This document shows positions 1 through 9,113 of a DNA stretch of 64,000 bases, piece after piece. Source of the DNA: Hyphomicrobiales bacterium 4NK60-0047b (GTDB lineage: Bacteria > Pseudomonadota > Alphaproteobacteria > Rhizobiales > HXMU1428-3); contig BAABWY010000005.1 in the NCBI GenBank assembly GCA_040367435.1, positions 1 through 64,000 on the forward strand, written 5' to 3'. The notes beneath the pieces were generated by a model. That model had not been told where the DNA came from. It did no database searches and worked only from the letters and a program-made list of their open reading frames with translations. Every line of letters begins with the position of its first letter. Positions within the stretch are counted from its first letter, which is position 1. Both the position numbers and the translations under genes were made by a program.

Positions 1-1152
1 TTCACGCTCAAGGGCGCGGAGTTGGATTTCGTCACCATCTGTTTGGGTGGACTGGTTTTTCAAATCATTTAGACTTTTGACAAGAGATTCTTCTCTGGCT
101 CTGGCGATCTTTGCGTCATTTTCCATTGTGCGAACGATGCGGCGCATTTCCGTTCTAATTTGGAAATTCACACCGCGCAATTCTGAACGTACCTGAATGA
201 GACGTGGATGAGATGAGAGAAGTGTGGCGCCAAGCTCGGCTAGAGAGCGCTGGATGCGGCTTCTTTGTTCGAATAAACGCTGAATTTGCTGGGAGCGCAT
301 TGTCTCTGTGGCGTTGGCGACTTCACCATCACGCTCTAACATTTCACGGATAAGTTTTGCGCGGATTTCTGAATCGGCTCTGCGTTCTCTTGCTGCGATG
401 ATCCGACTGTTTAGTTCTGTTAGCTGTTGACGATCTAGTGTGACGTTGGAACTGCTGGATTTGAAAATACCTTTTTTAGCACGGTATTGCGCAACGGCTG
501 CTTCAGATGCTTTGACTTCTTTTTTAAAGTCCGCAATCAGGCGGGCAAGACGAATACTATCATCCTGGCTTTGCAAAACTTTTTCAGATCGTTGCCATTC
601 TATATAGGCTTTGGCTAAACTGTTTGCGATGACTTCTGTTTCTTTAGGGTCTGAACTATGATAACGGATGCCGATTACTCTTGATTCAGCCAAGGGTACT
701 ACCTGGATGTCAGTGCTGATCATGTCAATGGCGAATTCTCGTTTAACCGCGTCGCTCATATCTTCATAATTAGGAAGGCTTGGGTTTTTCAGTTTTGAAA
801 AAAATCCGCTTGTTCTTGACTTTATACCTTCGAGAAATTCTTCATTTTTTAAAAAACCATATTCATCAACAACTTTGGCAAGGATATCTCGAGATTGGAT
901 GACCTGGATTTGGCTAAAGATAGAGGCTTTATCGACTAGAGTTCTTTCTTGACTTCTGCCTGCAACGGGATTCTGGTAACTTGCTACAGGGGCGACGAGA
1001 ACTCTTGCTTCCGAAACATAAAGCGGTTTCATTGAACTCATTAGAAAGAATGTGCCGAGGGCACAAAGCAAACTAAGTAAAATCATTTTCATCCACGACT
1101 GTTTAATAGAGTCGAAGAGGCTATTTATACTGAGTTCATTTGTGTTTGACAT
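1..1152 (-). CDS. Wzz/GumC-like polysaccharide chain-length/export protein, 3' part off the left edge
   Basis: I translated this reverse-strand frame directly: ATG at 1152-1150 and 384 open codons to base 1, so the C-terminus is missing. The protein has a short cytoplasmic N-terminus, a membrane segment at about residues 21-40, a Wzz-type periplasmic domain (motif around KPLYVSEARVLV), then a long charged coiled-coil rich in Arg, Glu and Lys from about residue 180. This architecture is that of inner-membrane polysaccharide co-polymerases (Wzz/GumC/ExoP N-part), which control chain length and contact the outer-membrane channel. A tyrosine-kinase domain, if present, would lie off the edge. A GGA-type ribosome site lies 8 bases before the ATG. 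It is divergent from the Wza-like gene, its expected partner. Confidence 0.85.
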   Translation of the reverse strand, partial: MSNTNELSINSLFDSIKQSWMKMILLSLLCALGTFFLMSSMKPLYVSEARVLVAPVASYQNPVAGRSQERTLVDKASIFSQIQVIQSRDILAKVVDEYGFLKNEEFLEGIKSRTSGFFSKLKNPSLPNYEDMSDAVKREFAIDMISTDIQVVPLAESRVIGIRYHSSDPKETEVIANSLAKAYIEWQRSEKVLQSQDDSIRLARLIADFKKEVKASEAAVAQYRAKKGIFKSSSSNVTLDRQQLTELNSRIIAARERRADSEIRAKLIREMLERDGEVANATETMRSQQIQRLFEQRSRIQRSLAELGATLLSSHPRLIQVRSELRGVNFQIRTEMRRIVRTMENDAKIARAREESLVKSLNDLKNQSTQTDGDEIQLRALERE

Positions 1153-1165
1153 TGTTAATTCCGTT

Positions 1166-1210
1166 CTACCTAATTCCTGGCTACCTAATTCCTGGCTACC
1201 TAATCCCTGA
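1166..1210. repeat. 15-bp tandem repeat, three copies, in the wzz leader
   Basis: The unit CTACCTAATTCCTGG is present at 1166-1180 and 1181-1195, with a two-mismatch third unit at 1196-1210. It lies 14 bases upstream of the Wzz-like start codon in the divergent promoter region. Copy-number change here could alter leader length or promoter spacing, which is inference. Confidence 0.9.
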
Positions 1211-1408
1211 TGATACCAACCAAAATGGTTTCTTCACCAAAACATAACACCTCTTAACCTTAATTAGCTTACCAAAGGTTACATATCAGTATAAAAGCCG
1301 AGAAAAATTTATATTCGTATAATTTTAGAACAATATTAGATAAATTTTAACTATGTTGCTCCATCTTTACTCTTAAGTTTAATTGTATTTGTATGGGTTT
1401 GTAGCGTT

Positions 1409-2233
1409 ATGAGTGTATTTAGGTTTTACCTATTGATCTCTCTTATGGTCATTTTTTCAGGATGTAGCCATAGAGATGGAGAATTTAAGAACCAGTTTGA
1501 ATTAATTGGTGATCAAGATGTTATTCCTGAGCCGGTTGATGATAGCTCTCGAATTAGTTCTCTCAAAGATACTGGGTTCCGTTTTGGGTTAAGCGAGAGT
1601 TTTGGCTCTGAGGAAACTACTGGATGGCGCACACGTGTGGTCCACGCTATTCGCACCACTCAAAGAAATCAAGATTGGGATACATCCTATACTCATGCAG
1701 TTCGGGATGAGTTTAAATCCGTTTCATCTAATTATAATCCTGTCGAAGTTTATAAGCGCACTGGACAATGGCCCCTTCGTTACACCCTTGATACGGGTGA
1801 TCGTCTTCGGGTGATTGTTTATAGCCAACGCACACTAACACGGACCTACACTGTAGATGATAGTGGCTACATTTCGGTACCTCTTGTTGGACAAGTTAAA
1901 GCGCGCGGTGTTAGCACCAAACAAGTGCAACGCCGTATCGCTGCTCGGTTAAAAGCCAAGTATTTACGAGATCCGAAAGTTTCGGTTGAAGTAGCAACAT
2001 ATCGTCCATTTTTCGTTCTTGGGCAAGTGCAGACAGCTGGGCAATATCCTTATGTTGTAGGCATGACTGCTGAAGTAGCTGCGGCAATTGCTGGCGGGTT
2101 TACTAGCCGTGCAAATGAACGCAAGTTCCGTGTTAGTCGTGTTTATAAGGGACGCCGCTACACTCTTTTGGTTTCTAAAAACTTCCCAATTTTCCCTGGT
2201 GATACGGTTTATGTGCGGGAAAGATTTTTTTAA
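1409..2233 (+). CDS. Wza-like polysaccharide export lipoprotein
   Basis: A 274-residue outer-membrane polysaccharide export (OPX) protein. Residues 1-18 form a lipoprotein signal with the lipobox ending FSG-Cys19. A poorly conserved linker (20-120) precedes a Poly_export domain at about 123-198, which begins YTLDTGDRLRVIVY and holds the DDSGYISVPLVGQV motif. An SLBB-like domain follows at about 199-270 (FFVLGQVQTAGQYPY). The family forms the periplasmic/outer-membrane export channel for capsule or exopolysaccharide. It is transcribed away from the Wzz-like gene and towards the glycosyltransferase, polymerase and initiating transferase. OPX proteins of holdfast and unipolar-polysaccharide loci have a similar size, but the polymer cannot be told from this gene alone. 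Confidence 0.88.
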   Translation: MSVFRFYLLISLMVIFSGCSHRDGEFKNQFELIGDQDVIPEPVDDSSRISSLKDTGFRFGLSESFGSEETTGWRTRVVHAIRTTQRNQDWDTSYTHAVRDEFKSVSSNYNPVEVYKRTGQWPLRYTLDTGDRLRVIVYSQRTLTRTYTVDDSGYISVPLVGQVKARGVSTKQVQRRIAARLKAKYLRDPKVSVEVATYRPFFVLGQVQTAGQYPYVVGMTAEVAAAIAGGFTSRANERKFRVSRVYKGRRYTLLVSKNFPIFPGDTVYVRERFF

Positions 2234-2370
2234 TTGATCCATTTTTATAAGCGTTTCATCAGTACTTAAACTTTTTCATTCTTTTTGCGTTATGTGATAG
2301 TTACATTTCCCCCTTATTGAGGGTGAGTATACTTTTCGCTTTTAATGATTGTTGTTTTACGAGAGTTTTC

Positions 2371-3504
2371 ATGAGCCGGAATTTGCGAATAATCCATTGT
2401 TTGCGCGCACCTGTTGGTGGGTTGTTTAGGCATGTTGTTGATTTGGCGATAGAACAATCGTTAGTTGGGCACGAGGTTGGGGTTATTTATGATCGCTCAA
2501 CCGTTAGTTCTTCTATTGCTCTACAGCTTGACCTGTTAAATCAACGGTGCTCTCTTGGTGTGCGTTCTGTGAACATGCCCCGGTTATTACATTATAATGA
2601 TTTTACTGCTTTTCGTGCTGTGAAAAAATTTGCCATTGATGTTGACGCTCAAATTTTACATGGCCATGGGGCTAAGGGTGGGGCGTATGCTCGCCTTGCA
2701 AGCTCTTCTTTGAAAAAAAGTGGTCACACTTGTCTTAGTTTTTATACCCCTCATGGTGGTAGTTTGCATTACTCACCTTCCAGTTTAAAAGGAAAATTAT
2801 TTTTAGGACTGGAGCGCACCTTAGCCAAACAAACAAATGGTTTGATTTTTGAGAGTGCCTATTCCTCAAATATTTATCATGAGGTTGTAGGCAGAGGATT
2901 TTGCCGGACAAAAATCATTCCGAATGGACTTAAAGGTGATGAATTTATTTCTGTTCCTCTCCACCCTGATGCCGCTGATTTTTTGTTTATTGGTGAGCTG
3001 CGTCATTTAAAGGGCGTTGATCTTTTGCTAAAAGCTTTTGCTTCTTTGTTAAACGAAGCTCCCTCAATTCGTCTTGCGATTGTAGGTGATGGTCCTGATA
3101 TGCAGCTTTTTCAAAGCCAAGCAGAGACCCTTTCCATTTCTTCACAAGTTAAATTTCATGGACGGCTGCCAGCTCGAGAGGCCTTTACTCTTGGGGCTGT
3201 TATGGTTGTGCCTTCTAGGGCTGAAAGCTTTCCTTATATAGTCCTTGAAGCCGGTGCTGCTTTAAAACCGTTAATTTGTTCTGATGTTGGTGGTATTTCA
3301 GAAATTGTTACTGGGACTTCAACAGAACTTATTGTGCCTGAAGATGTTGAGGATTTATTTTCAGCGATGAAGCATTCACTTTCCCAGCCAGAGAGAATGA
3401 TGTCTCAAGCTGAACAGTTACAAACATCTATAAAACAAAAATTTACAATCGAGCGAATGGCTTCAGATATTACTGATTTTTATTTATCAGCTCTCAAACG
3501 ATGA
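2371..3504 (+). CDS. Glycosyltransferase family 4 (GT-B fold)
   Basis: A 377-residue GT4-type retaining glycosyltransferase, cytoplasmic, likely adding a sugar to the lipid-linked repeat unit. The N-terminal Rossmann half starts RIIHCLRAPVGGLFRHVVDL, with the glycine-rich acceptor loop. The C-terminal half has FIGELRHLKGVDLLLKA and the EX7E donor-binding motif ESFPYIVLE (Glu285 and Glu293). I chose the ATG at 2371, preceded by a GAGAG purine run. An in-frame TTG at 2317 would add 18 residues that do not look like the family. Substrate and linkage cannot be read from the sequence. The next gene starts about 370 bases downstream, so this may not be one operon with it. Confidence 0.85.
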   Translation: MSRNLRIIHCLRAPVGGLFRHVVDLAIEQSLVGHEVGVIYDRSTVSSSIALQLDLLNQRCSLGVRSVNMPRLLHYNDFTAFRAVKKFAIDVDAQILHGHGAKGGAYARLASSSLKKSGHTCLSFYTPHGGSLHYSPSSLKGKLFLGLERTLAKQTNGLIFESAYSSNIYHEVVGRGFCRTKIIPNGLKGDEFISVPLHPDAADFLFIGELRHLKGVDLLLKAFASLLNEAPSIRLAIVGDGPDMQLFQSQAETLSISSQVKFHGRLPAREAFTLGAVMVVPSRAESFPYIVLEAGAALKPLICSDVGGISEIVTGTSTELIVPEDVEDLFSAMKHSLSQPERMMSQAEQLQTSIKQKFTIERMASDITDFYLSALKR

Positions 3505-3874
3505 GTATTGATCGCTTAACCTTTCACTATCATGAGCTTTTCACATTTTGATGCATCACTCCATTAGCACCTTCAAAGAAAATTAACTGGGGCATAACTG
3601 CCACTTCTCGCAGTTTTGTTATTAAATTTGATGTTTTTCATCAAAAAAATCGTGTATTCAACTGATTTGAATAGATTTTTAACTGTTGTACAAACCATTT
3701 ATTAACTATGTTTTTAAAGATCGATAAAAATTAATTTTACCTTTAAATATTTTCATTTCTTTGAAGGTTTTTTTTCTTACAGTGTAGGCACTTCGGTGTT
3801 TTGTATTTAGTAGAGCTACATTTGTACAGTTAGTTGCGTATGTAGACTTAGTTGCGTTAAAGGGGTTGATCGGT
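3505..3874. other. Gene-free 370-bp AT-rich leader
   Basis: No convincing ORF. It holds a small hairpin, TTTGATG/CATCAAA, at 3627-3645, and an AT-rich stretch that probably carries the promoter and leader of the initiating sugar transferase. I see no recognisable riboswitch or RNA gene. Confidence 0.5.
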
Positions 3875-5416
3875 ATGTCTGATCAGAATCTAAAAATTGA
3901 TAATGAATTTGAAAGCAAACCAGAAGAGCTTACATCTCCGAGGATCATAGCTTCAAATGATGATAACCCCAAATTTCATCATTTGAATTTAGGTGAAACC
4001 TCTTCGCTTATCTCTCCGATTGTTTTAAATGGCTGTTACCGCCTTCTGGAAATGCTCATTGTTATGGGCATTGGTATTGCCGGTTTTTATGCCTATGTTG
4101 ATCAGGGAAGTTCTCTAAATTTCTTTCATTATTTATCTGGCATTTCAATTGTTTGTGTGATGCTTGCCTTTGTTTTACACACTGTCAATGTTTATAGCAT
4201 TCAAGCATTTAACTCTCCTATTCGACAAACCCCTAAATTATGGCTTGGCGTAACTTTAGTGTTTGCGCTGTTTGTCACCGGTTTATTTTTCTTAAAAATG
4301 GGTGATACATTTTCACGTCTTTGGTTGGGCGCCTGGTATATTTTAAGTGTGCTCTCGCTTTTATTCGCACGTTTTGTTTTTGCTGCGTTTCTTAAAGAAT
4401 GGTGCGCAGAGGGGCGTATTTATCGCCGGGCGGTTATTGTTGGAGGCGGGGACCATGGCGTTGCGGTGATTAAAGAGCTTGAGAGTTCTGAAAACACTGA
4501 CATTCGCATTTGTGGTGTTTTTGATGAGCGCAGCGATGATCGTGTTCCCACCCATATTCAAGGTTATCCCAAACTTGGCAATTATGACGAACTTGTAGAA
4601 TTTGGTAGAAAATCAAGAATTGACCTCTTAATCGTGACGCTGCCACTCACGGCTGAGGGTCGGATTATGAGTGTCTTGAAAAAATTATGGGTACTACCAG
4701 TTGATATTCGACTTGCTGCGCATACGACGAAACTTAGGTTTCGCCCTCGTGCTTATTCTTATATTGGCAATGTTCCCTTTATAGATATTTTTGATAAACC
4801 CATGGCTGATTGGGATTTTGTTCTTAAATGGATGTTTGACAAAGTGATTGCTATTTTTGCGCTTACTCTTTTGTCTCCTGTTATCATTGCTGCTGGGATT
4901 GCGGTCAAATATACCAGCAAGGGGCCGATTATTTTTAAACAAAAGCGTTATGGTTTCAATAATGAACTAATTGAAGTTTACAAATTTCGCTCCATGTATA
5001 CTGACATGTCAGACGCTGATGCCTCCAAGCTTGTTACTAAAGATGATCCACGAGTTACACCTGTTGGTCGCTTTCTTCGTAAAAGCAGCATTGATGAACT
5101 CCCGCAGCTTATAAATGTTTTAAAAGGTGAGCTCTCTATTGTTGGCCCTCGTCCTCATGCACTTTCGGCGAAAGCTGCGAGCCAAAGTTACCATGATGTT
5201 GTTGATGGTTATTTTGCTCGCCACAGAGTGAAACCAGGCATCACTGGCTGGGCACAAATTAACGGTTGGCGGGGCGAAACTGACACAGAAGAAAAAATTC
5301 AAAAACGTGTTGAGCATGACCTTTACTATATTGAAAACTGGTCTATCTTTTTAGATCTCTATATTATGCTTTGCACGCCATATAGCTTAGTTTTTGATAA
5401 AGATAATGCATATTAA
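3875..5416 (+). CDS. Undecaprenyl-phosphate sugar phosphotransferase, initiating exopolysaccharide enzyme
   Basis: A 513-residue membrane polyprenyl-phosphate hexose-1-phosphate transferase (WcaJ/WbaP/HfsE-like), which loads the first sugar phosphate on undecaprenyl phosphate. About four N-terminal membrane helices (residues 45-170) are followed by a CoA-binding-like Rossmann region ([15 protein letters not shown]). One further helix precedes the C-terminal catalytic domain, with [20 protein letters not shown], the [22 protein letters not shown] block and IVGPRPH. The C-terminal [17 protein letters not shown] segment is typical. ATG 3875 has an AAAGGGG ribosome site 9 bases upstream; the TTG at 3866 is less likely. 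The polymerase gene follows after 12 bases, so the two are co-transcribed. Sugar specificity, often glucose in this group, is inferred only. Confidence 0.9.
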   Translation: MSDQNLKIDNEFESKPEELTSPRIIASNDDNPKFHHLNLGETSSLISPIVLNGCYRLLEMLIVMGIGIAGFYAYVDQGSSLNFFHYLSGISIVCVMLAFVLHTVNVYSIQAFNSPIRQTPKLWLGVTLVFALFVTGLFFLKMGDTFSRLWLGAWYILSVLSLLFARFVFAAFLKEWCAEGRIYRRAVIVGGGDHGVAVIKELESSENTDIRICGVFDERSDDRVPTHIQGYPKLGNYDELVEFGRKSRIDLLIVTLPLTAEGRIMSVLKKLWVLPVDIRLAAHTTKLRFRPRAYSYIGNVPFIDIFDKPMADWDFVLKWMFDKVIAIFALTLLSPVIIAAGIAVKYTSKGPIIFKQKRYGFNNELIEVYKFRSMYTDMSDADASKLVTKDDPRVTPVGRFLRKSSIDELPQLINVLKGELSIVGPRPHALSAKAASQSYHDVVDGYFARHRVKPGITGWAQINGWRGETDTEEKIQKRVEHDLYYIENWSIFLDLYIMLCTPYSLVFDKDNAY

Positions 5417-5428
5417 GTTGAGTTTAAC

Positions 5429-6697
5429 ATGAGCGTTACCACAACATTTGATCAACAAGAGTTAACTCTCTCTAACAGGCTTCATCAGGCTCTGTATCTT
5501 TTTGTTTGGCTAACGTTCTTTTTAAATGCCATTGTTATCAAAGAGCCAGCACCATGTGATTTATTCATGATGGTCTTTGTGGTCATCATGCCACTTTTCG
5601 GTATGGTTCGCATCCTTCCCCTTCATGCACTTTTTCTAGCTTGCTGGGCAATCATAATTGCTGGAGGGTTCATTGCAGCTGGGACACATGAGTTCTATTA
5701 CGTCTCAGTTAAACACATGGTTATTTCGCTTTATTTAGCGATCTTCTCTGTCGCGCTAGCTGCCTTTGTTTCAAAAGATCCAGAGCAGAATTTAAAGGTT
5801 ATTTGGAGCGGTTATGTTTGCGGTGCGATTATTGCCGCCCTCGCAGGGATTGTAGGTTATTTCAATTTATTCCCTGGAGCCTTTGAGCTTTTCACTAAAT
5901 ATCAACGTGCAAGCGGAACGTTTAAAGATCCTAATGTACTAGGGCCATTCCTTGTGCCAGCTTTTCTTTATTGTTTGCATATTTTGCTCACCAAAAATTT
6001 CCGAGATGGCCTCATAGCAACAGTACTAATGGGACTTTTTCTTTTTGCTATTTTAATGAGCTTTTCCAGAGGGGCTTGGGTTTTATTTGCTTTTTCAAGC
6101 GCTTTTTATATTTGCTTCTTTTTCTTCACAGCACGAGACAACAGGCAACGGGTTAAAACAATCACTCTTTGCCTTCTAAGCCTTATTGCTTTTGTTGGTA
6201 TTATTACTGTTGCTTTGCAATCTCCAAAGGTTCAAGCGTTATGGAGTGAGCGGGCTTCTTTAAATCAAAGCTACGATGTTGGTGATCAGGGGCGTTTTGT
6301 AGGGCATAAAAAAGCTGCTAAGATTATATCGGAAAACCCTATTGGCATTGGCGCACTTTATTTTGGCTACTTTTACCATCATGAATTACCCCATAATTTG
6401 TATTTAAGCATGTTTTTAAGCACTGGCTGGATTGGCGGTGCGCTTTTTTTATTTTTAACGGGAGCCACGCTTTATTTTGGGGCGAAGATAATGCTTAGGG
6501 AAAGTCCTTGGATGCATTTCCATGGCATTGCTTACTGCTCCTTTGTTGGTTTGGCCTTAGAGAGTTACATTATCGACAGTGATCACTGGCGTTTACTGTA
6601 CATTTTAATGGGGCTTATTTGGGGAGCTTATGGTTATTATCAATTTGAGGATAGCTCCTTGAAGAAACGATCCTCTGCTCCTCTTGCAGCTCAATGA
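5429..6697 (+). CDS. O-antigen ligase/polymerase-family membrane protein (Wzy/WaaL)
   Basis: A 422-residue polytopic protein with about 10-11 hydrophobic helices and a larger periplasmic loop after residue 270. The Wzy_C/O-antigen ligase signature is seen as QRASGTFKDPNVLGPFLVPA in the first half and ENPIGIGALYFGYFYHHELPHNLYL in the large loop, with the conserved His. These enzymes polymerise or ligate lipid-linked repeat units at the periplasmic face. Its position 12 bases after the initiating transferase and near Wza and Wzz homologues supports a Wzy polymerase of an exopolysaccharide or holdfast-like polymer rather than a lipopolysaccharide ligase. No flippase (Wzx) is in the window; it may lie beyond the left edge. 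Confidence 0.82.
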   Translation: MSVTTTFDQQELTLSNRLHQALYLFVWLTFFLNAIVIKEPAPCDLFMMVFVVIMPLFGMVRILPLHALFLACWAIIIAGGFIAAGTHEFYYVSVKHMVISLYLAIFSVALAAFVSKDPEQNLKVIWSGYVCGAIIAALAGIVGYFNLFPGAFELFTKYQRASGTFKDPNVLGPFLVPAFLYCLHILLTKNFRDGLIATVLMGLFLFAILMSFSRGAWVLFAFSSAFYICFFFFTARDNRQRVKTITLCLLSLIAFVGIITVALQSPKVQALWSERASLNQSYDVGDQGRFVGHKKAAKIISENPIGIGALYFGYFYHHELPHNLYLSMFLSTGWIGGALFLFLTGATLYFGAKIMLRESPWMHFHGIAYCSFVGLALESYIIDSDHWRLLYILMGLIWGAYGYYQFEDSSLKKRSSAPLAAQ

Positions 6698-6719
6698 AGT
6701 CGCACTTAACCTTCAGCGC

Positions 6720-6831
6720 TAGAGCATGTCGTTTTGTTTTTTGCGTGTGATCTTTTATTTGCGCTTCAATTACCTACACAGTAACCGCAATTTCACAAAA
6801 CACGGTATCCACTTTTTGTGACACGCACTAG
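6720..6831. repeat. Dispersed intergenic repeat of the rhizobial AGCATG...CCGGTATCCACTTTT type, copy 1
   Basis: Starts TAGAGCATGTCG, has the core CACGGTATCCACTTTTTG, and ends ACACGCACTAG. The ends are imperfect inverted repeats. The last bases overlap the stop codon of the GrpB-like gene. A related copy is at 30427-30531. Repeats of this kind are common in intergenic DNA of Hyphomicrobiales. Confidence 0.65.
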
Positions 6832-7355
6832 TTAAAGAACTTTAGTGCTTCTTGTTCCCACTTGTTTATCCAGTCACTTTTACAATCACCATAAGCATGA
6901 CTATCGCCTGGGTGTTTTAACTGACATTCTGTTTTTAGATTTTGATATTTAAGCGCTATATCGTGGTGTAAACGTAGATAATCACGAAAAGCCAAGTGCC
7001 GGGCTATCGAGGTATCATTTTCTTGAAAGCAATGTAATTGAAATAAGCGGCTACTCGTCTCGGCATCATTTTTATAGGCATATCTTCGGCCGGCAATCCC
7101 GTTTTCATAACACCAAACATAGCCTATGGCCTCAATATTGTTTTGAGCCTTATCGAGCTCATCCAGACTTTTGACGACCCCTAAAAGGTCAATAATCGGC
7201 TTTGAACTGATGGATGAGATGGATGTTGAACCTATGTGATGCGCCTTGGTAAGGTTGTCACCAATAGCGATCTTTAATTGGGTTGTCTCATCCTCAGCCA
7301 TATCTGGCCAAAATGGATCATGGGGAACAAGTTGAACTTCAATTGGTTTCGGCAT
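6828..7355 (-). CDS. GrpB family protein (nucleotidyltransferase-like fold)
   Basis: A 175-residue protein of the GrpB/UPF0157 family. The family hallmark is clear: KAHHIGSTSISSISSKPIIDLLGVV, matching the usual HxGSTS...KPIID block, with the later FRDYLRLH region. These proteins share the nucleotidyltransferase fold and are sometimes fused to dephospho-CoA kinase, but the reaction is unknown. The gene is monocistronic, with its stop codon inside a dispersed repeat and AT-rich DNA upstream. It lies between the polysaccharide locus and a broken kinase, suggesting a loosely conserved region. Confidence 0.85.
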   Translation of the reverse strand: MPKPIEVQLVPHDPFWPDMAEDETTQLKIAIGDNLTKAHHIGSTSISSISSKPIIDLLGVVKSLDELDKAQNNIEAIGYVWCYENGIAGRRYAYKNDAETSSRLFQLHCFQENDTSIARHLAFRDYLRLHHDIALKYQNLKTECQLKHPGDSHAYGDCKSDWINKWEQEALKFFN

Positions 7356-7559
7356 TTATTATTCGCTCGCTCAATAAATTCAATATTTGTACTTATATTC
7401 AAATTAATTATTTATGTTCAACTATTTTCTTTGTAAGAAATGAAAATATCAGTGGAAATTTTAAACGCAGTTCAGTTTAATTAGATTTTTCAGTGTTCCA
7501 AGTCACATTTTTCTGAAGGTTTTTAAAAATAGAATCGCACGGTGGTACTAATTAATAAA

Positions 7560-8077
7560 ATGAAAAAGCCATTATTCATCATATTGGGAGGTCTACCAGG
7601 CGTAGGTAAAACAACTTTAGCAAAAAATTAGCTACTTATTTTACGGCTGCATTTGTCAGAATCGATAGCATAGAGCAGGCTATTCTAAACGCTTCTCTGG
7701 GTGTTAATGATGTTGGTGAAGCCGGTTACGAAATTGGTTTCCTTGTCGCTAGGGATAATTTGCAACTTGTGAACTCGGTGGTAGCCGATTCTGTAAACCC
7801 AATATCAATATCAAGGCAATCATGGAGAGATTGTGCTCAAGGTAGTGACTGCCACGTCATTGAGATTGAACTTATTTGCTCGGATGAAACCGAACATAAG
7901 GATAGGATAGAAAAAAGAAAAGCAGATATCAAAGGACATAAAATGCCTGATTGGCAGAATGTGTTGGATAGAGAATATGAAGATTGGAAATCTCCCCATA
8001 TCAAAATAGACACTGCTGCCAAGACTTCTTACGAAATTAAGAATATTACGGTTCACGAGATAGAAAAACATTTTTGA
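7560..8077 (+). pseudogene. Frameshifted P-loop kinase/AAA-type ATPase
   Basis: The ATG at 7560 opens a frame with a perfect Walker A, GGLPGVGKTTLAK, which hits TAG at 7629-7631 just after a run of six A (7622-7627). In another frame the sequence continues uninterrupted from KKLATYF through DSIEQAI and on to the stop at 8075-8077. Adding one A to the run joins the two parts into about 172 residues. The joined protein looks like a small P-loop kinase of the zeta-toxin/chloramphenicol phosphotransferase/gluconate-kinase style: Walker A, then VRIDSIE, then an acidic VIEIELICSDE strand and a KR-rich lid. Either a one-base deletion inactivated it or the base is a sequencing error in the homopolymer. 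Confidence 0.75.
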
Positions 8078-8104
8078 ATGACAGAACTTTTAAACTTCAA
8101 TAAA

Positions 8105-8182
8105 TGGTCGGAGCGATAGGATTTGAACCTACGACCCCTGGTCCCCCAGACCAGTGCGCTAACCGGGCTGCGCCACGCTCCG
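8105..8182 (-). tRNA. tRNA-Pro (anticodon GGG)
   Basis: On the reverse strand the acceptor stem CGGAGCG pairs with CGCTCCG, and the 3' end is discriminator A plus encoded CCA (8105-8107 as TGG). The anticodon stem CTGGT/ACCAG encloses the loop CTGGGGG, giving anticodon GGG. The T arm GGTTCAAATCC is canonical. The length is 78 nt with CCA. It reads proline CCC and CCU codons. Confidence 0.97.
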
Positions 8183-8310
8183 ACAATAAATGAAATTAAT
8201 CAGCATCAATTAATAATTTCTGCTAGACCTTTTCTCAATTTTTATGACCAATCGTCAAGCGATATTTTTAGTTTCTGGCAGTTATAGGTCAGAGAATTAA
8301 GTTTAGTTCT

Positions 8311-8766
8311 TCAGGCAAAGATTTTTCTGCATTCATCAACTTCATCTAAAATTGAGAGAAGTACTTTTTGTTTTGGATCCAGCTTTGCAGCAAAGTCTTT
8401 CTTTTTGATTGCGACTTTCAAATGCGTGTTGGCAATTTTTTCTGATGGGTTTTCTTCTTGTTTTGTATTTAGGAGAATAGCCGTCTCGCCTGCAGTGGAA
8501 TTGGAGAAGCTTTTAACATAATCAATTCCTTCACGCTTAAAGATTTGTTGAACACCTCGAATTGTGAAACCTTCTCCATAAAGAAGGTGACGAATAGCTT
8601 TAAGAAGTTCTATGTCTGCTGGGCGATAATAACGACGTCCACCGCCGCGTTTCATAGGGCGGATCTGAGTGAACTTACTTTCCCAGAAACGTAGCACATG
8701 TTTAGGTATATCAAGGTCTGTTGCAACTTCACTAATGGTGCGTAAAGCATCAGATGACTTTTTCAT
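8311..8766 (-). CDS. MerR family transcriptional regulator
   Basis: A 151-residue DNA-binding protein with an N-terminal MerR winged helix: [24 protein letters not shown], then [12 protein letters not shown] and the wing. A short C-terminal half (residues 95-151) lacks the cysteines of metal sensors. In many Hyphomicrobiales a MerR gene closes the plsX-fabH-ihfA cluster, as here; its targets are not well defined. ATG 8766 is chosen because GAGAGAGA lies just upstream. The in-frame GTG at 8781 is part of the same purine run. That ribosome site is the edge of the intergenic repeat at 8775-8882, which lies between this gene and ihfA. Confidence 0.88.
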   Translation of the reverse strand: MKKSSDALRTISEVATDLDIPKHVLRFWESKFTQIRPMKRGGGRRYYRPADIELLKAIRHLLYGEGFTIRGVQQIFKREGIDYVKSFSNSTAGETAILLNTKQEENPSEKIANTHLKVAIKKKDFAAKLDPKQKVLLSILDEVDECRKIFA

Positions 8767-8774
8767 TTCTCTCT

Positions 8775-8882
8775 CTCTCACGGCTATTCCAAGCGCTTAG
8801 GCGCTTGGGCCTCCGAAGGGCGGCGCTTGCGCCGGACGCCTGTGGCGTCATGTACGTGCTCTAAGAAGAGCACTCCCTTCTT
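8775..8882 (+). repeat. Long modular hairpin element, copy 1
   Basis: Constant parts: CTCACGGCTATTC, GGGCCTCCGA-GGGCGG, CATGT and CTCCCTTCTTCG. Variable hairpins: CCAAGCGC/GCGCTTGG (loop TTAG), GGCGC/GCGCC (loop TT), GACGCC/GGCGTC (loop TGT), and GTGCTCT/AGAGCAC (loop AAGA). The 5' edge abuts the merR start codon. Confidence 0.9.
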
Positions 8883-8924
8883 CGTAAAAATAGTTTCGTT
8901 TTTTGTCGCGTTTTTAATTTTGTT

Positions 8925-9032
8925 TTAGTTGCCCACTCTAGCAACCGCTTTTCTAGTGCTCCAGTTGCCCACTTTAGCAACCGCTTTTCTAGTGCTCCAG
9001 TTGCCCACTTTAGCAACCGCACTGCCCCCAAG
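8925..9032 (+). repeat. Short hairpin repeat, three tandem 36-bp units
   Basis: Units begin at 8925, 8961 and 8997, exactly 36 bp apart. Each holds AGTTGC-CCAC-(T/C)TTA-GCAACC. In the later units an outer stem AGTGC/GCACT encloses the hairpin. They are near-identical, so recent expansion is likely. Confidence 0.9.
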
Positions 9033-9072
9033 TACTTCGCTCTTAATTGAGAAGTACTACTCCCATATGGGA
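9029..9072. repeat. Two adjacent palindromes between ihfA and the repeat array
   Basis: AGTACTTC/GAAGTACT (9029-9056) is followed directly by the perfect 16-bp palindrome ACTCCCATATGGGAGT (9057-9072). They lie about 40 bases beyond the ihfA stop codon. The first could act as a terminator stem, but no clear T-tract is present. Confidence 0.7.
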
Positions 9073-9113
9073 GTAATCCAAGGCTTCTACTAACGCGTGT
9101 TATTTAGAGTAGA

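Noticed and set aside
1602-1814. Second ORF within the Wza-like gene
   Set aside because: Out-of-frame shadow of the lipoprotein gene, without its own ribosome site.
8925-9032. CRISPR-like 36-bp repeats
   Set aside because: The period equals the unit length, so there are no spacers. They belong to the dispersed hairpin family.
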